Counted from the first letter of the stretch, positions 12,312 to 25,274 are shown. The stretch: 64,000 nucleotides of DNA from Argentina anserina (GCF_933775445.1 NC_065878.1:9187395-9251394), one strand, 5' to 3'. Notes: a model not told the origin generated them from the sequence alone. Translations and numbers: made by a program.

Positions 12312-14748
12312 ATGATGGGAGGGCAAATCCAGATTGGGTCAAAGCCTCAGATTAGTATCTATAGGAGAAGACCAAGACAGATTTCTGAAGACAAGGTAAA
12401 CACTTTAAACTCTCTCTCGGATGCGTTAGTTATGTTTTTGGATTAAAGTTGTTGAACTATTGAAAGTATCGGAATTTGGTTGGATTTATATAATTCTTGT
12501 TTTTTTTTGGATTGAATCGAAATAGTTGTTGTATTGTAAGGATGCGGATTGCTGCTTGGTGAAGAGAAGGAGATTATTGAACAGGTGTGAGCGCAGTAGC
12601 TTGTTAATGATTGACAGAATCAGTGAGTTGCCTTGTGAAATTCTGGTTAATGTGTTGTCTCTATTGCCGCTAAAGGAAGCAGCAGGCACGAGTGTTCTTT
12701 CTAGGAGATGGCGTCATGTGTGGGAGTCTACTATGAAGCTCAACTTTGATTCTAGTACTTATGTATCGCGTCGTAATGACCAGGATTTTGTTTTGAATTT
12801 CATGCACTTGGAAGAAAAATTGAAACATGAACACATGGATAGCTATGTCAATTGGGTGAATCGGATTGTGGAACGTCACAGAGGCTCAAAGATTAAACAA
12901 TTCAGGGCTTGCTTTTTTCTGGGTTTGCGGTGTTCGTATAGTATTGATGGGTGGATTCGATTTGCAGCCGAGAAGAGTGTTGAACTACTTGAACTGGACC
13001 TTTCTCCAGGCACTTTGTTTCCTCTTGATGCCAAAAATTCAGTCCCCTGCTATCGAAAAGACGGATTTTCTCAATATCAATTTTGTGTTGAGAAACAATC
13101 TGCTTTGGGACAACAGTGTTCTCATATTCCAAATCTGAGCTCTCGTGTACCCGATATTCGTTTCAAGTCCCTCAAAGTCCTTCACTTGAGAAATGTTGGT
13201 GTTACGGGAGAAGTTTTGGAGTATCTCTTGTCTGACTGTCCTGTTCTTGAAAAATTAACAGTGAGCGTCTCCAAAAACTTGGTTAGTTTAAGAGTCGCCG
13301 GTCCATCAATTGCATTGAAGTATCTGAGGATAGAAAATTGTACTAACATCAAAAGAGTTGAGATTAGTGATGCGAACATTATTTCGTTTAGTTATTTTGG
13401 ATATGGTGTGGTAGAGTTGCTGCTCAGTAATCTACCAATGTTGGTTGATGTATCCCTTGTTAAGTTGTTCCACATACCTGATTGTATAAATCTTGCTTTC
13501 ACCCAGCTTTCAAGTTACGTTTCTCAGATCCAATTTATGACCCTGGACATTAAGGGAGTGGTTAGTATGTGTAATTACATGCACTGTGGTAATTTTTCGA
13601 ACTTCTTTTACATTATGTAAGTTCCTTACGCGTTGTTTTGCCTTTCAGATGTTTGAGGATCTTACAATTCCTACACTAGCAAATCTCAAATATCTGGAAC
13701 TAATAGTTCATCCAGGATATAATTGGTGTCTTTATCAGTTGTCTTCTTTCTTGAAGGCTTCTCCTTACCTGACAAGACTTGTATTGAAGGTATGTAGCAC
13801 TTGGTAATTTAATAACTTTACAGTTTGTATCTCTGCACTCATGAGCATCTTTCATAAAATTTGCCTGGTCCTCATATGATTTTAACTTACTGTTCAATTA
13901 TAATTGGAAGCCTTGAATCTTTGGCGTGATGTTTCTTATGTTAATTTCGCTTCATGGTCCTCATCTTATTAACAAAATCAAATGCTGTTAAAGGTGATGT
14001 CAGTCATTTTATATGCAAATTAAAAAATTTAAGGGTGAGCTTCTAATGAGTACTTTATAATATGGAGTGACTGAGTACTTTTAATGTATTGGTTGGATAG
14101 TGTTTAAATGTGTCCCTTAAACCGGACCCTTATTTTAATGTTTTCAAATTTCAAAACGCACATATTCATGCAAAAGTCTGCACATGTTCCTTGGTATAAT
14201 GTCCTCATTATAAGCTCTCCCGCAAATCTAATATGAAAGAAACAAAAGTATTTAATGGATGGTTAAGTTTGTCAGCGGATTCTGTAAAACAAAATAATAG
14301 ACGGAATTGTGAATACTCTTTTTTGGTCCTTGATGCATGTACACTGAGTTGTTCCATTATTCCTTCGGTGTAGTTGGTTTACATGATATATACCTCTGAT
14401 TTGGTTCCTTGTTTCATTTTCCCTTTGGTGTAGTTCGTTTACTGGACATATTTGGAACCTGAAGAATCAAAAGAAGTTATCGAATGCCATCATTGTAACC
14501 TCAAGGATGTCGAAATAGTTGGATATCGGGGTATTACAAGTGTTATTCAACATGTCACTTACCTTGTACAAATTGCTGTTGCGCTGGAGAAACTTGTTAT
14601 CGACCCTACTCAGCTTAGACGGTTGCCTCCTAATGTGGATAGGGAAATTGAACATTCTAGAGTGGAAAAAGAAGCAAGAGATCATGCAAAGCAGTATCTT
14701 ATACCAAAATTGAATTTATCTTCATCTGCAGAATTTGTATGCCTGTAG
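12312..14748 (+). CDS. F-box/LRR/FBD-like protein
   Basis: Probable substrate receptor of an SCF ubiquitin ligase. Exons by hand: 12312-12395, 12541-13560, 13649-13789, 14434-14748; all junctions are phase 0 and total 1560 bp (519 aa), usual for the family. The F-box is at about residues 53-95 (RISELPCEILVNVLSLLPLK, then SRRWRHVW). An LRR segment follows (SLKVLHLRN at 238), and a C-terminal FBD-like part uses exons 3-4 (NLKYLELIVHPG, then CNLKDVEIVGYRG). The 28-residue first exon is the least certain; an alternative acceptor at 12526 adds five in-frame codons. Substrate unknown. The MULE-type element ends 171 bp upstream and a Helitron starts 400 bp downstream. Confidence 0.85.
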
Positions 14749-15148
14749 TAAGTGTTGGGTGTAATCTTTTTAAATTTGGCTTTGCCTCTTTGAATGAATG
14801 AGAGACTTTGTATGCCTATAGTAAAGTAGTTGATTTATCGAGATTGTTAGCCTAAAGCTTTTATTCATTTGGTCAAGTAGTTAGTACTTTGGGAGGTTCT
14901 AGTTACACCTCCATTTTTTTTCTATTTGCCTTTGACTTTATTAACGCCTTAGAAAAGGACAAATTGTTATATTTATCTATGCCCTTGTGAACAAATTCAT
15001 AATCTATGAGGATTCTTAGAACCCTATATTGATCATCAACTCATAGAATTGAAAGTTGTGTCTCCGATATATGCATAATGAAACAATCCATTGTAACAAG
15101 AATATTGACTTGAATAGAGTGAAAAACTTTTTCACGACACATTTACTA
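14749..15148 (+). other. F-box gene 3' flank
   Basis: Likely 3' UTR, with an AATGAATG run about 45 nt after the stop as a candidate poly(A) signal, then AT-rich spacer up to the Helitron. No other gene seen. Confidence 0.5.
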
Positions 15149-15248
15149 TCTATTAATTTGACAAACACTATTCACGGTACGGTTCTTAAAGTCTACAGTG
15201 CAATACCGATTTTGTCCTCATTTCTTCTACACTCTTCTACGCTCTTCT

Positions 15249-15250
<2 letters not shown>

Positions 15251-15313
<63 letters not shown>
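15251..15313. repeat. (TC)n microsatellite
   Basis: About 31 uninterrupted TC dinucleotides in the leader region of the Helitron. It generates spurious Ser-Leu ORFs on the plus strand. Confidence 0.97.
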
Positions 15314-15317
<4 letters not shown>

Positions 15318-16641
15318 GTTTGTATACGAAATTTTGGTTCACTCATAAACTCAATTTTTGATTTGGTTTCGTCTAGACTTCTCCTCATCAGCCGCGGTAG
15401 ACCTCTGCCTTAATCTTCAAATTCTCTTCTATAGAAAAACACTCGACCAACCAGGTAAGGCTGCCGAAATCTTGCCTAATTTTGGCTTTTCAATTGTGAT
15501 TCGTGGTGATGGGCTTTTACTGGGTTCTTGGGTTATTGTTCATTTCTTTATATTGAAGTAGATTTTTTGGGTAATCATGATATTAACTCCATGGAGCTTC
15601 ATTCTCTTTTGAGATTGAAAGGATTTGTATAATTTTTAATATTGCTATGGTTAATTGACTGTTTTCTTCGTTCCAGGAGAAGAGAAAACTAAGATTTGGG
15701 TCCATCTTGGCATCAAGATTTCAGCAAAACAAGGTAAGTAATTGGGGTTGCTAATCTGATGAAATTGTTTTTTCTTTTGATGAGTTCTTGGGGGATTTTT
15801 TTTCCTTTTCTGATTTTGATTTCATTTTTTTAAATTCTGATGTTGGCTTATTGTTGGGTTGGTTGGTGTTTCCATATCAGAAATTAATCGGGTATATTTG
15901 TATCAAATTCAATAATTTTGGGGTTTGTCTCATTTGTGTGATCTTATCAGGTAATCTTCACAGTCCACACATCTTAGTCAAGTCTACATCGAGCATCGAC
16001 TATTACGTCTTGGAAAACATCACTGAGTATGTTTTCTCTTTCAATTGCTTGCTTCTAATATTTTTCCTAAAGCCAGCAATATTGTCACTTGTTTACAAAT
16101 CTTGATGGTGATTGAATTTGAAATTTTAAAGTGCCTGGCTTTAGCTAATGTATATGCCTTAAAATGTCTGATGCATGAGATAGATAGTTTTAAATCTTTC
16201 TAAATATCCGAACATTAGTCTGCAGTCTGCAGTGCAGACTCTGCACATTGGTTCTTCCTGATTTGCCCAGGTCACTCTCAATATCCTAATATGTCACATG
16301 ATTGATTTAAGTTCATCCTCAACATCTAATTTTCTGTTGTAGAGTAATGCTTTGTTCTGTCTAGAGATATTAATTTGTTTGTTTTTAATATTTTCCCTCT
16401 TAATTCAAAGAATATATTAGCTTTATCTATGCATTAATTCAAAGACATGGTATTACTCTCCTGTGCAATTTTATTCTTTTCATCATAATACTGAATTCTT
16501 CAATCATGCATATACATTCCTATTAGAAACTTTGTTATAGTTATCTTTGTAAATATTTGAATCTCCCTGATTTGTTACAGAATCTTAAAAAAAAAAAGAG
16601 AATTGCATGTAAAATAATATGAGAAGAGAAATCTAGCTTAC

Positions 16642-17669
16642 AGTCGAACTTAAGCTCCCAAGGTTTTCAGGAAGAGACCCTTCAAGTTGGTTATCTTCCA
16701 ACACACTAAAAAAATGAAGTTTCAATAAGTACATATTCATGAGCTTTACATTTTAGGTAAATGAGTCCGTTTCAATAAAAATTGGTGAAATAATAAGTCG
16801 GTCACATTCTTACTTACAGCTCAGTGAGAGTAGCAATGTCACCAATTTCCTTTGGAATAAAACCACTTAGTCGATTTCCTAAAAGAGACCTACAACATAC
16901 CATTAGTTACATGTTAACAACTATCAACTTTTGAACACCTCCAGTAAAAACTAATAAGAACTTAGAAGAAGGATGTAATCACTAACATAATCCGAAGAGG
17001 GGCACGAGATATTCCTACATGAATTGATCCATTGATGTAGTTACGGTGAAATTACTATTTTTAACAGCAAAAAGTCATTTCTGAATAGACAGTAGATTAA
17101 GAGGTGCTATTCTTGAATGTGAAAGTTTGTTTAGAAAGTAGTTTGAGAACAGAGAAAATATTCTAACATTGACGGCTATTTATCTTCATCCAAGTGAGTA
17201 ATTCACATTAAACAAATGAGCGGTGAAGTATTTGAAAGAAAGTAAGCTTTACATGGTCCATTAATATAAACATCAAAAACTCACTTACCCTGTAAATGAG
17301 TAAGATTTCACAATTCCTCTGGTAGAATTCCAGTTAAATATAGACCCTTCATCTCTCTGTCAAACATACATTATAATATTATCAGTAAATGGAATGGATT
17401 AATTTAAAAATAAACCAAATTTGATTAGTCTGATAAGCTTCAGCTGTGAAATTCAACAGAAGCAACATCAAAGGAACGATGTCCTACATGATTGTGACAT
17501 GGCAAGTGTTGGTTGCAAAAGTACAGTCACATGTGACATTGCTTTGAAAGTCATATGTGATATTCTTATTAAAACTTGATCCAACATCTTGGCAAGAACT
17601 TTGGCTGATGTTGTTCCAAAAAAAATTCTGAAATTTCTGGGATATTGTTTCAAGAGCTTTCACTGTCAT
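16642..17669 (-). pseudogene. Captured LRR receptor-kinase (LRR-VIII type) exons
   Basis: Minus-strand fragment of the extracellular part of an LRR receptor-like kinase, with introns kept. Exons in order: N-terminal segment (17669 to about 17474; VKALETISQKF, then NVTCDCTFATNTCHVT), LRR exon 17356-17289 (LTGILPEE, with an in-frame TGA), LRR exon 16889-16818 (exactly 72 bp; GNRLSGFIPKEIGDIATLTEL), LRR exon 16705-16642 (EDNQLEGSLPENLGSLSS). The VTCDC...CHVT pattern and 72-bp LRR exons are typical of subfamily VIII (At1g53430/At1g07650 group). One LRR exon after the second and all transmembrane and kinase exons are absent. It lies wholly within the Helitron, in antisense. Confidence 0.83.
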
Positions 17670-17909
17670 CTGCCAATCAATTAGTAAATAACTCAAGGAT
17701 TCATAAATTAATTTAGGGTAGTAATAAACTGCTCATCATATCCAAGTTAATCATTACACATTATGCTTAAAAGCTCTACTGTACACACCTACTAAACTGC
17801 TAATCAAACCACAGATTTCCCTTTTGGTCTAAATATGCCAAGTTTGAACCCAAGTTTTTCAATTTTTAATTCTTTGTTATGTTCTTAAATTATGGTTTTT
17901 GTTGCAGGT

Positions 17910-18005
17910 ATGGCGTCTGGACGCCGACGATCTGCAAGAATGCAATTTTTTGAGGACATGCTTTTGGGAATGAACATGCCGATGTTGTTCAAATTGAAGG
18001 GGTAG
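17910..18005 (+). pseudogene. Helitron polyprotein N-terminal fragment
   Basis: A 31-codon ORF beginning MASGRRRSARMQFFEDMLLG directly follows a TTTTTGTTGCAG acceptor-like site and ends at TAG. It looks like the start of a Helitron replication protein cut off by deletion. Assignment rests on position, not on a known motif. Confidence 0.4.
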
Positions 18006-18330
18006 CAATTCATGACAATGTAGCAGCTCAAAATACTGATATGACAGGTACGTGTAATTAGTTATTGTATTTTCTGTTGTTTAATGATTATAAATTTGTA
18101 TCACTGCCAGATTTACTTAGTTAGAATCGGTTAATTTGTTATATAAATTCAGTAGACAAAGTTAACCTTTTCTCTTATTCACTCGAATGAGTTCATTCTT
18201 ACTATCTTAATTTACATATATATATATATATATATCACTGTTAAAATCAGCTGTGTTGCAAATGAAAACTACCACATTTCAATGGCACTAGATTGATTAT
18301 AAAGTATCTGGATTATGCAATGGCACTAGA

Positions 18331-18717
18331 TTGATTATAACAAATTTATTCAATAGAGTAATGGAAGCAGAAATACTAACAGGTAACAATTTTGGTCAAA
18401 AATGTTTTATACCAAGAACTAATATAAGTCCTCCAACTAATAAAAAATGGTCATTTACATTTAAAAGACGTCAGTTTTCTATTCGACCATGTTATGCAAT
18501 GGCAATTAATAAAAGTCAAGGTCAATCATTAAATCAAGTTGGTGTATATCTTCCTGAACCAGTTTTTGCTCATGGCCAATTATATATGGCACTATCAAGA
18601 GTTGCACCAAAGAAAATTTTGAAGCTTTTAATAAATAACAATGATGAAATGCCAAATAATTATACAAAGAACATTATTTATAAAGACGTGTTCCAAAATT
18701 TATTGGCCAAATATTAA
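18331..18717 (+). pseudogene. Helitron PIF1-type helicase, C-terminal fragment
   Basis: Encodes the last ~120 residues of a PIF1-like (superfamily 1B) helicase. It shows the QFSIRPCYAMAINKSQGQSL motif, then VYLPEPVFAHGQLYMALSR, which correspond to helicase motifs V and VI of Helitron RepHel proteins, and ends at TAA. Walker A/B motifs are absent, so it cannot be an active helicase. A near-repeat AATGGCACTAGATTGATTATAA occurs twice just upstream (18283 and 18321). Confidence 0.85.
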
Positions 18718-19841
18718 AAAAGGAAGAACAAAGTGACAAACAAGAAAGGTACAACTTTTTGCTAAATTTTTATTTTTATATTTCTAACTACTATTTGTTA
18801 TATATAAATATCTATAACTATTTCACTCTCTTTGGGAAAAGAGTATTTATAGCATCTCTCATATATAGGTTTAAAACTAAAACTCATATTCATCGCTTTT
18901 ACACGGGAGGAATCCTCAAGAAGTTCTGCCGAGACCAAAGATGATACTGCTTCTTCTTGCTCTGAGTATTTGATTTATAGTTTGCTTCTTACTTGCATGC
19001 CTAGACAAGATATCTTATTTGTTTTCACAATGTTCTTTATCAGGGAAAGTTTGAGGACCAAAAGAAGTAAAATTTTGATTTAGAGGAAATATTCAATTTT
19101 CACTTGACTAAATCTCATATTTGGTCCATTGAAAGTGCTAAAAATGAATTTAGGTCTCCATGTTTGGTAAGATTAATAAATTTTCTTTCTACTTATATTA
19201 TGTTGATTACCAAATAAGTTTAGGGTTGTATTCGGTTCAAAACTAAATTAAGTTTCATAAGAAGTCCATTAGAAGTACTAAAAAATGAATTTAGCTCCTT
19301 TAGTTTATATAGTTTCAATAACGCAATTATATACTCAACTACTACACTTCTACTATAAGTTGTTCATGTTTTAGTGTATTCTAATAGTGCAAATATATGC
19401 TCAATTATATACTCAACTAATACTCCTATAGTTTATAAACAGATGGTTCAGCATATTCATTTTCATATGACACACTCCAAATACTACCATTTAAAGGTTC
19501 CCAAGAAACACATTATTCTTCACTACATGCTTTGAGAACTCTATTACCATGTTATATTTCGCGATCACACAAGAAAGGTACATTTTCGTTCTCCTTATTT
19601 TGTGAGTGGTGCCTTCTTATTATTTCCATGTTGTAATATATTGTTCTCAAATTCAATTTTTCTGATTGTATATTTGTATTCAACTCATTTAGATGCACTA
19701 TAAAATGGAAGCCCTTGGTTGCATTATTTCAATCAATCATCAAGATCTCAATTGTAATTTTCGTTTTTGCTATTGGAATTTGTATGTCTATTTAAAATTA
19801 AGAGACTTTCATGTCCATTTTACTCAATTTAAGAGGCATCA

Positions 19842-19873
19842 ACCCCGCAGTGGAGCGCGGGCTATATAACTAG
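19842..19873 (+). other. Helitron 3' terminal hairpin and CTAG end
   Basis: CCCCGCAGTGGAGCGCGGG folds into a short GC-rich stem; CTAG follows after ATATAA and the next base is T. This is the classic plant Helitron terminus. Confidence 0.92.
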
Positions 19874-19936
19874 TTTCAATCAAGTTATCATGGCACTGTC
19901 CCAGTCCCCCTTGTTCAATTGCCAAAACGCTGGTGG

Positions 19937-20161
19937 TTACACATTTGCAATTCCACTCAGCAAGTGACGGTAGAACACGGGGCTGCTGCTCATGTTCCCA
20001 AATTTTGTAAGAGTGGGAACAATTAACAGAGAACCCATAGTTCCTAGCTCATGTTGCATATATTCATGAGTAACATCGACAGAATTGGGTTGCGTTGGGT
20101 TGTCTAGACACTTGGGACTTGGGAGGTATACTTTGATCCAGTCCTCCAAAGAATCATCAGA
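19937..20161 (-). other. Possible terminal exon, unidentified
   Basis: Minus ORF of about 74 residues ending in a stop at 19937, containing DWIKVYLPSPKCLDN and FYRHLLSGIANV. An acceptor-like TTTAG lies just upstream at about 20162. It reads more like protein than its surroundings, but I recognise no family and see no upstream exons. It sits 63 bp outside the Helitron end. Confidence 0.25.
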
Positions 20162-20212
20162 TCTAAATTAATTGTGATTTTGTATCGTAAACAACAACAG
20201 ATTACTTTATAG

Positions 20213-23200
20213 CTAACTAGCACGGACATGGACACGAATGTCCGTATTAGACATAATACGATACACTGACACATGGAATTATGAGATCAAGAACTGTCTA
20301 ATATGCAGTTTATATGGCAAAATCACATACAAGTAAGATCTCAATTAATGTTGTCGTCTTTTATTTAAATTTAATTTATATACATGAAATTGTACATGTT
20401 ACGTGAGTAAAGTAGTCTCTGAATATCGTGACATGTTATAATGCTATGCAGATTTAACTTTATTTTTAAATTTAATTTCTTAGCATGTAATTGAATCGTA
20501 ATGCTATGAAGCATTATAGTTATACATGTCTTTGGCACGAGTACAATAATTGCCTTAGTTTTGTGAATTATGTAACCATGTTAAATACTATGTTGTGTGT
20601 TGTACATGCTATGCCCATGTTAATTATTTTATTTAGCATGTTATATGACATAAGTATAACCATGATAATGAAATCTCATGAGCATTATATGAAAATGGAC
20701 AAACATATTATTGTGATAAAGTAGTTTCACGAAGCATTGAAAAATACGACCATTGAAATTTTTGGTCTTGCAATCTAATTTGTATTTATTGGAAATGACG
20801 AACTTGTATGACTTTACTATGATAACGCAATTTTATAAAGCTCCGACCATAATGTATCTTGGTATGTTTAATTTTTGTGTATGTCTATTTAAAGTTTTAA
20901 TTAGACTTCTACACTAATAAGTGTCGTACTCTATCTACAGTTGGTTAAACCAGCACAACATATCTTGGACTCTAAAGAATTTGAGTACTAACCTCCCTTG
21001 AAAGCCAGCTAAGGCTCAACTATGATCAAATTATGCAAACATGTTTCCTGCAAATAGCTTGGAAGTTCTCTTAAGACAAAGAAATTTTCCCAAAATGAAA
21101 TTTGCATAATACGGCATTAATAACCCCAAAGCAAAGGCAAATTACTATGAACATATAGTTTCCTACAAACTGATCAATGACAATTGATATCAATGTACCC
21201 TCTAAAAAAAAGGTATAAGGGACATGACATGAGCAATGAAGCATCTTATTACGAAATGAATATAGAATGATGAGAGTATGATGATTTGAAAAAATATATT
21301 CAATATCGAACAACATGATTTAATCAAAACAAGTGATAAGAATCTAGCTCAATTAATGAAGTTTCAGGCTTTGATTATAGTCTACCACTAATTTTCCAAG
21401 ATATAATTGTAATGGCCATTATATATGCCTAAAATTTTATTAGACTTCAATATTGAAGTATTTTTGGATTGGACAATACCTTGATGCAATCGTTGACATA
21501 CAACTAAGGTTATGAATTTTTCTCAATGAATTGAGAATATTCGAATATTAATCGAGATATACACGGTTCGATTTTTAATATTTTGGCTTTGCGAAGTACC
21601 GTATAAAGTTTAACTTCACAAAATATTAGTATGACATGAATAACTGAATGCAAAGAAATACATCATGCGATCCCCACAATAGTAGTACTGAAGAATAATC
21701 ATATTATATCCGTGGATATAAATAATAATATCAATAATGATCGCTAGTGTACAATCATTCGGGATTCAAAATGTATATGCATTATGAGATTGAGATATCG
21801 TTTTACGATTCTTTCAAATTACTCTAAAAATTTGGGTTTATATTCCATTTTCATGTCTTAACTATACTTCATTGGCACTTTATGTAACAAGAGCCAACAA
21901 GAGACAATCGAACCCTCATACGTTTTAAATATATATGACAATGACTTTCCATGTGAAAAAAAATAAGTGAGATTACAGTTTACTTTCTTTACACTATCTC
22001 TAATGACTGTTAATGTAACCGAGTATTAGAGAAGTTCATAAGTCCATTTAGCAAGTATATAAGAAATTGCTTAATGAATCCAACAACGTCAAAAGAAATT
22101 GACATTCAGGATTTTGACATATTTGGGCTTTAACACAATTTACTGAGATACCCATGTCGTGATATGTGTGTCTATATATTAGAGGAGTTACACCAGGACA
22201 CTCATATTTTGGATAAATAGAAGCAAGAACAAAAGAAATAAAGAACTGTAAAAATTCTTAAAATATAATTTTATGGCGGAATTGAATATGTGATTTCATT
22301 CCCCATATTTCATTGCTCCCCTAAGACGGAACCGTGAAATGTTTGATGCACAAGTATATGCACTAACACCATATTATGTTTCTTATATCCATTGTGATTA
22401 CGTATGTAAATCTAATCATTCAAAGCTTATCGATCTCTTCAAGAAATTTGGATTGAGATCATCTTATGCAAAGGACATGTATTCTCACTATGTTCAAGGA
22501 TTGAATCCAACGAAAATTATGTGAATTAGTTCAACCAACTTGCCGACACTTTAAATAATTTATTGTGTTGGTTGATGTGTCGACACGCTGGTCACGTGTC
22601 ATCACACCATTCACTACTAAAACTAATGTTACTTATGCTAGTTACAAACTCACTTGGCCTCACGGAAAATGACTAAAGTACTAGTCTTGATATTGGTAAA
22701 TGGTAATGCGCACCAATCTTTCTGTTTATGGTAATGAATTTTTGTATACACAACTTATTACTCACTAGTTCTTGGCTATCACCTTAATCATTGTCAAATG
22801 AATTACAATCCATAATATCGAAGGATCGAAATACTTGAGCTCGCCAGGATTGACACAGATTTACAATCCTTGAGCTCAATTAGATTAACCTATGTGTCAA
22901 ATTGCGACGTCACATGACATAATGGTGATGCCAATTAATGTGAATAAATGTTCTTATTAGAGACGAGTATCTAGATAGTCTACTATAAAACATGTATTTG
23001 AAATCATAAAACCTGTATTCAAATGAGTTAAAATCCATTTATCTAAAAAACAAATTAGTTACAACTTAGTTAAAAAGTCAAAGAATGGAGTAGTAGAAAA
23101 AACTTGAAACTGTTTGTTCTCTCTCTTTACTCAAACAACTTAACCTCTTTCCTCTTAATCCCTCACCGCCGCCATGGTGTCTTCATTCTTCAACACCAAA

Positions 23201-23627
23201 ACCTATGTTGGTTCGTCCCCCCACCCAATTCCAAAACCTTTATGAATATGTACCCAATTACAATTCTCCACATAGTAATAAGAATCATTAGACCCAACCA
23301 AGATTAAACATTCCAAATTGAAGAATTGAAGAACAGAGAATCGAAAGCCGAAAATTCTACAATGAGGAGACGTGAGGTGAGCTTCTCTAATGATATGGAA
23401 AGACCTTCACAAGATCTTCTCACAACTTAAGGCCATGAATCCAATCAAAATCAGTGACCTTGTAAATCTTGGAGTGTCCACTTGCGTGTCCATTTAGAAT
23501 TCGCACGTGTCCAAGCCGTGTCCAAATAGAGTACTCGTGTCCTTGCGTATTTAGATGTGTCCATGCGTGTCTATGTCCGTGTCGGACACGCGATATGCAA
23601 TGAGACAACCGTGTTCGTGCAACATAG
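20213..23627. mobile_element. Candidate hAT-type element, 3.4 kb, non-coding
   Basis: Left end CTAACTAGCACGGACATGG and the reverse complement of the right end, CTATGTTGCACGAACACGG, form imperfect inverted repeats. Flanks CTTTATAG (20205-20212) and CTTGATAG (23628-23635) match at 7 of 8 positions, a hAT-like target-site length. Both subterminal regions repeat GTGTCC/GGACAC motifs, densest at 23455-23600. No transposase domain was found inside; the ORFs have no recognisable motif. Confidence 0.5.
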
Positions 23628-23635
23628 CTTGATAG

Positions 23636-24025
23636 ACATAGAAATCTATGGAGGGTATTTTGGTATGCAAGAGGTGTACTTAGATTTTCAAGTATATAAA
23701 AAATAAAAGAGATGTGTAATGAGTAATAGAGGTACACATAGCAATTTCAGAAGTGCAACTAGAATCCCCATAGTACTTTTCATAGATATATCTTAAAATA
23801 GTTTTTGGAGTTGAACAATCAAAGAATGAGGTGACTAACTCCATTGTATGCATTAAAAATATACGACCATTGATATGTGATTGGGTTTTGCACTGATCCA
23901 AAGCATTGATGAACCAACGTGACCCTAACGGAAGAAAATCTTATGTTCCTTTTTTCCTGTCCCTCCATTCATATTTTGACACTTGTTATTTCAATCATAA
24001 ACCATCATTTAACGTCATTAGATGA
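23636..24025. other. Intergenic, no gene seen
   Basis: AT-rich spacer between the candidate hAT element and the MULE MITE. No motif supports coding. Confidence 0.4.
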
Positions 24026-24034
24026 ATAAACAAA

Positions 24035-24701
24035 GGTGTTGCTAAATGTACCTAACAAATATCTTAATAAATCAAGCATATATGACCCTTAACTACACCC
24101 AGCATAGATGTTGTGTTCATTCTTGAATTGTCGTGTCTCTACTTTTTCATTGCTAATTTGCTACCAACCTACAATAATTTGATTCTTTCTTCTGTCCTAC
24201 CAAGTCTACCATCAAATGAAGCCTTAAATCCCACTTTCTTTCTAAAATCTTAATTATTTCCACCTTACTACGTCAAGGTCCTCTGTGAAGCTATCAATAG
24301 GTCATACTACTGGGCTCTTCTACTTCATTTTAGATTAATTGGGTTCTTAGTTATACTTATTTTGGAGGGAGTTATGTGTTCTTTCATAGGATTCAATTGT
24401 GAACCACCCAAAACAATAGCTCTTGTTGTGCTACTGGGTATGTATTAGATGAAAAAATGATTAATATAAGGAATCTCTATTATATGAATCTTGTATAAAG
24501 CTTGAAATCATATGAATGTGAATCTGAATATGGACGGAGATTATGGGTGCAGTTAAAGACATCTCAGTGTTGTTTAGAAAAAAAGACATCTTAGTGATCT
24601 CACAGTTTTGAAGAATGCTAGGAATAAAATTAGAAATGTAAGGCAAAAACTTGTTATGCTGGGTATATAAAGAAATTTGTTAGGTACATTTAGCAACACT
24701 C
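24035..24701. mobile_element. MULE-type MITE, 667 bp
   Basis: Terminal inverted repeats of about 30 bp: GTGTTGCTAAATGTACCTAAC at the left and its exact complement at the right, followed by the same ACAAAT(A/T)TCTT on each side. Perfect 9-bp flanks ATAAACAAA (24026-24034 and 24702-24710) point to the Mutator superfamily. No coding capacity. Confidence 0.87.
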
Positions 24702-24710
24702 ATAAACAAA

Positions 24711-25200
24711 AAGACCAAATGTTAGTTCTAGTTATCAAAAGTTGGCCTTATTCTAAGTAGAAGACCGATGAAGGTGATCATCGTGGAGGGATTTGTTTGC
24801 AAATGTGCTTCAACTTTCTTGAGTAGAAATTCAATGAAAGTAAATATATGAAAAAGAAAAAGAACAGTGACTCAGTGAGGACATGAATTGTCAGGACAAA
24901 TTTTGTTGGGACATTGTTCACGTTCCGGTCATGTTCTTCTTTACAATCTTTTGTTAACTTCATTAGAAGAATTCCATTTCATATCAAGTTTGATGATGTC
25001 AAAAATTAAGTTTGAGCAGATACATAGAGAATTGGTTTTAACAATCAGAGTTTCCAAAAAAAAAAATCATGAATGCATCTCGAATTAGGTTGGAGGCTGG
25101 TTTCATTAATAAAAGCATCTTTGGAGTTTGGAGTAATCTATACAGTAATTAGTGATCTTAACAAGTAATTTGATATTCAAAACCAGCTACCTACCTAGCT
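24711..25200. other. Intergenic, no gene seen
   Basis: AT-rich sequence with short unsupported ORFs on both strands. A poly(A) run at about 25059-25069 could be an old retroposon tail, but no flanking duplication was found. Confidence 0.4.
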
Positions 25201-25274
25201 GTCTCATATTCTATATATAGCCTAGTTAGGATCAAACTTCTTCAAACCAACGCAAATCCGAAAGCCAAAAGAGT

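Larger units (their letters stand above)
15149..19873 (+). mobile_element. Non-autonomous Helitron, 4725 bp
   Basis: Right end: hairpin CCCGC...GCGGG (19842-19859) about 10 nt before CTAG (19870-19873), followed by host T. Left end: TC at 15149 preceded by host A, matching Helitron insertion between A and T. No TIR or TSD, as expected. Inside are a (TC)n tract, several intron-like breaks, a 31-codon N-terminal ORF fragment (17910-18005), a PIF1-type helicase C-terminus (18331-18717) and, antisense, captured LRR receptor-kinase exons (16642-17669). The Rep domain and most of the helicase are missing. The right end is secure; the left end rests on the TC/A signature and Helitron-like leader sequence. 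Confidence 0.82.

Noticed and set aside
15056..15413. Plus ORFs of 101 and 71 codons with long Ser-Leu runs
   Set aside because: They are translations of the (TC)n microsatellite and Helitron leader, not genes.
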